Assembly (NCBI RefSeq): GCF_030409605.1
Contig: NZ_JAUFQG010000004.1
Span: 620,001-684,000 of the forward strand
Length of the DNA: 64,000 nucleotides
Reading direction: 5' to 3'
Source of the DNA: Simiduia curdlanivorans
GTDB lineage: Bacteria; Pseudomonadota; Gammaproteobacteria; Pseudomonadales; Cellvibrionaceae
Part shown: one piece after another, positions 61,539-64,000 of the stretch
Position numbering within the stretch: position 1 is the first letter of the stretch
Layout: each line of letters opens with the position of its first letter
Position numbers and translations under genes: made by a program
Notes under the pieces: generated by a model
What the model was told of the DNA's origin: nothing
Seen by the model: the letters and a program-made list of their open reading frames with translations, nothing else
Databases searched by the model: none

Positions 61539-62371
61539 GATGATTTCACCCCACTCGCATCACGTCTCTTGTAGGCCCAAACGAAAAAGATCAGCCCGAG
61601 CAAAAACATAGGTGCCGACAACACTTGGCCGCGGGTCACCCAACCAAAAAAATCAAAGCTGATGTGGTTATCCGGCTCGCGCACAAACTCCACCATGAAG
61701 CGGAACAAGCCGTAACCCATCATAAACAGACCACTCACGGCCATGCGCGGGCGCGGCTTGGCGGAAAACCAAAATAAGATAATGAACAACAACAAGCCCT
61801 CGAGGCAGGCTTGATACAGCTGCGACGGGTGTCGTGCCAGCGCTTCCGGATCGCGCGGGAACACCATGGCCCAGGGTAGATCTGTGGGCCTACCCCAAAG
61901 CTCTTGGCCGATAAAGTTACCCAGCCGCCCGAAGGCCAAGCCCAAGGGCACCATGGGCGCAATGAAGTCGGTAATGGCAAAAAACGGCTGCTTGATCTTG
62001 CGCCCGTAGAGCCAGAGCGCTATCAGCACCCCGAGCAAGCCGCCATGGAAAGACATGCCGCCCTCCCAAATTTTCATCAGCCAAACCGGGTCTTCGAGGA
62101 AGCGATCAAAGTTATAAAACAACACATAGCCCATGCGTCCGCCCAGGATGACGCCAAAGGCGCCGTACATGATCAGGTCTTCTACCTGAGCTCTGGTGAC
62201 GGGGCTATCGGCGCGCGCGGCGCGGCGCGCGGCCAGGAAACCGGTGCCGAGAAACGCGGCCAAGTACATCAAACCATACCAGTGCACCGCGAGTGGCCCG
62301 AGGCTGTAACCGGCTATCTCAAAGGGGCCGAAAGCAAAGGCGATAGGGTCTATTTCTGGGTATTTCAACAT
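61535..62371 (-). CDS. lgt: prolipoprotein diacylglyceryl transferase
   Basis: 278 residues from the ATG at 62371. Seven membrane segments; the Lgt signature GGRMGYVLFYN, the essential HGG loop (GGMSFHGGLLG) and GRLGNFIGQELWGRPTD are present. First step of lipoprotein maturation at the inner membrane. First gene of an lgt-thyA-folA operon, an order known from many gammaproteobacteria. Confidence 0.96.
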   Translation of the reverse strand: MLKYPEIDPIAFAFGPFEIAGYSLGPLAVHWYGLMYLAAFLGTGFLAARRAARADSPVTRAQVEDLIMYGAFGVILGGRMGYVLFYNFDRFLEDPVWLMKIWEGGMSFHGGLLGVLIALWLYGRKIKQPFFAITDFIAPMVPLGLAFGRLGNFIGQELWGRPTDLPWAMVFPRDPEALARHPSQLYQACLEGLLLFIILFWFSAKPRPRMAVSGLFMMGYGLFRFMVEFVREPDNHISFDFFGWVTRGQVLSAPMFLLGLIFFVWAYKRRDASGVKSS

Positions 62372-62463
62372 GAACAATTCCAATCTGTGGAGTATCAGGC
62401 GTTGATCCAACGCACATCAGGCGGGCATTATGCTTTCTTCACTCGCTCACTGCCACAGCTGCC

Positions 62464-63234
62464 ATGTGTTTACTCTTTATCGGCCATCAAGCTCACGCCC
62501 ACTGGCCACTTATTCTGGCCAGTAATCGCGACGAATTTCACCAGCGTCCCACAGCGGCGGCACACTTCTGGCCGGAGCAACCGCAATGGCTGGGAGGCAA
62601 AGATCTCGAGGCGGGGGGCAGCTGGCTGCTACTCAATCAACGCGGCCGGTTTGGCGCGCTCACCAATGTGCGCAATGGCCAACAGACAACCGGCAAACTG
62701 AGCCGCGGCGAACTGGTCAAGCGCGCGGCTGCTATAGATCATGCGGGCGCCATAGACGGGCGCGAATTCGGCGCTTTTAACCTGGTCACGGGTGCGCTCA
62801 GGGGTGGGCACTGGCAGCTAGAGGTGAGGTCGAATCAAAGCTGGCCCATGCCGAGCTCAACACTCAACGCGGGCGTTCACGGATTGAGCAATGCCAGCAT
62901 CAATACGCCCTGGCCGAAGGTGGCATCCGGCCGGCGAGAATTGCGCCAATTACTGAGCAGCTCGGGCAGTGAAGCTGAACTGGAATTAGGTCTCTGGCAG
63001 CTGCTCGGCAATCGCGACCCAGCACCAGTGACCGAACTACCCAACACCGGCATAGACCGAGACATGGAACTGCTGCTGTCGAGCCGATTCATCGTCAACC
63101 AGCGCTATGGCACACGCGCCAGCACCCTGCTACTAGTCGACCGGCAGCAGCGGGCGCTATTCATTGAGCGCAGCTTTGATGCAACGGGAACACAAGTAGG
63201 CGAAACCCGAGAGCGCTTTAGCTTTCAACTTTAA
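62464..63234 (+). CDS. NRDE (TANGO2) family protein
   Basis: 256 residues starting MCLLFIGHQAHAHWPLILASNRDEF, the NRDE family signature (N-terminal-nucleophile-type Cys2 conserved). WPEQPQWLGGKDLEAGGSWL and GRFGALTNVRNG follow the family. Animal TANGO2 relates to heme and lipid metabolism; bacterial role is unclear. Divergent from lgt. Confidence 0.9.
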   Translation: MCLLFIGHQAHAHWPLILASNRDEFHQRPTAAAHFWPEQPQWLGGKDLEAGGSWLLLNQRGRFGALTNVRNGQQTTGKLSRGELVKRAAAIDHAGAIDGREFGAFNLVTGALRGGHWQLEVRSNQSWPMPSSTLNAGVHGLSNASINTPWPKVASGRRELRQLLSSSGSEAELELGLWQLLGNRDPAPVTELPNTGIDRDMELLLSSRFIVNQRYGTRASTLLLVDRQQRALFIERSFDATGTQVGETRERFSFQL

Positions 63235-63279
63235 TTGGTGAAGACCAACCTTAGCCGGTTGGCTGCGGCGGCGGTTGAC

Positions 63280-63418
63280 GCTACAAGCTACAAGCTACAA
63301 GACGGATGGTCTGGTTCGACACATCAACCCCCTACAGGCTACAAATTTTGATGAAAGATCATGCCCGTAAGGGCTTTCTTGTTTAATTCCGGCGCCATTG
63401 CTCGGCTTGCAGCTTGCA
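63280..63418. repeat. heptamer microsatellites
   Basis: Three GCTACAA heptamers (63280-63300) and a double GCTTGCA (63405-63418) in the ~200-base gap before ptsP. A weak terminator-like GCCC-gtaa-GGGC hairpin lies between (63363-63374). Confidence 0.75.
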
Positions 63419-63432
63419 GCTAAAATTTTGCT

Positions 63433-64000
63433 TCAAACATTAGGCCGATACAGCCGCTTAATACCCATATCCTGCAAGCGCGTGTTCAAGGTCGCCTCTA
63501 TGGCCTCGGCGGTGTGTAAACACATCACCTCGGCCAATAGGGCACAGGCCTGATCTTTCGAGATAGCGCGCAGCACCGACTTCACTTTCGGCAAGTTAGT
63601 GGCACTCATCGATAGCACGTCGTAACCCATGGCCATGAGCAGCACCGCAGCGCCTGGGTCACCGGCTAGCTCGCCGCAAATACTGACATCAACGTTTTCC
63701 GCGTGACCTGCTTCTACCACTTCCTGCAAAGCGCTGAGCACGGCGGGGTGCATGCTCTGATACAAGTCCGCGACCCGGGCGTTGTTGCGGTCCACGGCCA
63801 ACAGGTACTGAGTTAAATCGTTCGAACCCACCGAGAGAAAATCGGCGCGCGCCGCCAGTTCTTTGGCTTGGTACACAGCTGCCGGCACTTCCACCATCAC
63901 TCCCACGGGCGGGTAAACCACGCGATGACCCTCTTCCATCACCTCGTTAAAGGCGCGCAATATCAGCGCATTGGCGGCATCCAGCTCGGGAATGTTGGTG
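63433..64000 (-). CDS. ptsP: phosphoenolpyruvate-protein phosphotransferase PtsP (partial, 5' end outside window)
   Basis: The last ~188 residues of an Enzyme I-type protein. The PEP-binding C-terminal barrel shows GVMVEVPAAV, FLSVGSNDLTQYLLAVDRNN and SICGELAGDP, whose Cys is the catalytic acid of Enzyme I. The frame is open to the window edge. PtsP (EI-Ntr) rather than PtsI is chosen because ptsP flanks lgt-thyA in many gammaproteobacteria. Confidence 0.9.
   Translation of the reverse strand, partial: TNIPELDAANALILRAFNEVMEEGHRVVYPPVGVMVEVPAAVYQAKELAARADFLSVGSNDLTQYLLAVDRNNARVADLYQSMHPAVLSALQEVVEAGHAENVDVSICGELAGDPGAAVLLMAMGYDVLSMSATNLPKVKSVLRAISKDQACALLAEVMCLHTAEAIEATLNTRLQDMGIKRLYRPNV

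Overview
The window looks like a chromosomal segment of a free-living, Gram-negative gammaproteobacterium, most likely a marine or aquatic member of the Cellvibrionales or a relative. The reasons are the Pseudomonas-like LPS-core block (hldE-msbA-...-waaG-ilvE-glnE), the gammaproteobacterial run folA-thyA-lgt-NRDE-ptsP, argE-argA, trxA-rho, a six-gene TonB2-type operon and moderately high GC. No species is named. No rRNA, tRNA or CRISPR array was seen.

Layout. 1-8.3 kb: a partial TVP38/disulfide-reductase fusion gene, ppk1, trxA, rho, mscS and ubiD. 8.3-15.9 kb: a patatin fused to an Omp85-type barrel, a sodium:solute symporter, an unusual TonB-C protein with a chalcone-isomerase-like N-terminal region, a DUF4136 lipoprotein and a TolC-family channel. 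16-23.7 kb: waaA, an FAD oxidoreductase/aldo-keto reductase pair, a histone-deacetylase-fold amidohydrolase, an acyl-CoA dehydrogenase, trxC and small genes. 23.8-26 kb: a gene-poor, decayed stretch with a tiny Ala/Lys/Pro-rich protein, two pseudogenes and one small ORF. 26-28 kb: a secreted 5'-nucleotidase with a His/Lys/Asp-rich leader segment.

28.1-32.7 kb holds the main discovery: a complete chromosomal integron. An intact integron integrase gene (intI) sits behind a LexA (SOS) box. Leftward from it runs an attI junction and then seven cassettes, each ending in an attC site. The two distal cassettes encode a trypsin-like protease and a secreted TIMP/NTR-like protein. The five proximal cassettes are about 220-290 bp bodies with no conserved reading frame. 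Four of these are near copies of two alternating types, which points to duplication of a two-cassette block. Differences between two of the attC copies include three compensatory base-pair changes, direct evidence that the folded single strand is what is maintained.

32.8-43 kb: a probable leftward operon for LPS core and lipid A export (hldE, msbA, rmlD, an InaA-type kinase, waaG) led by ilvE and glnE. 43-51.6 kb: an orphan PilB/GspE ATPase, a PhoU-like/PiT phosphate pair, argE, argA and ilvD. 51.8-59.9 kb: a TonB-dependent receptor facing a DUF3450-ExbB-like-ExbB-ExbD-TonB-TPR operon, with three 11-bp-phased GTTAC repeats upstream that resemble a PhoB-family site. 60.2-64 kb: folA, thyA, lgt, an NRDE protein and the 3' end of ptsP. 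Compound hexamer/heptamer microsatellites recur in three intergenic gaps.
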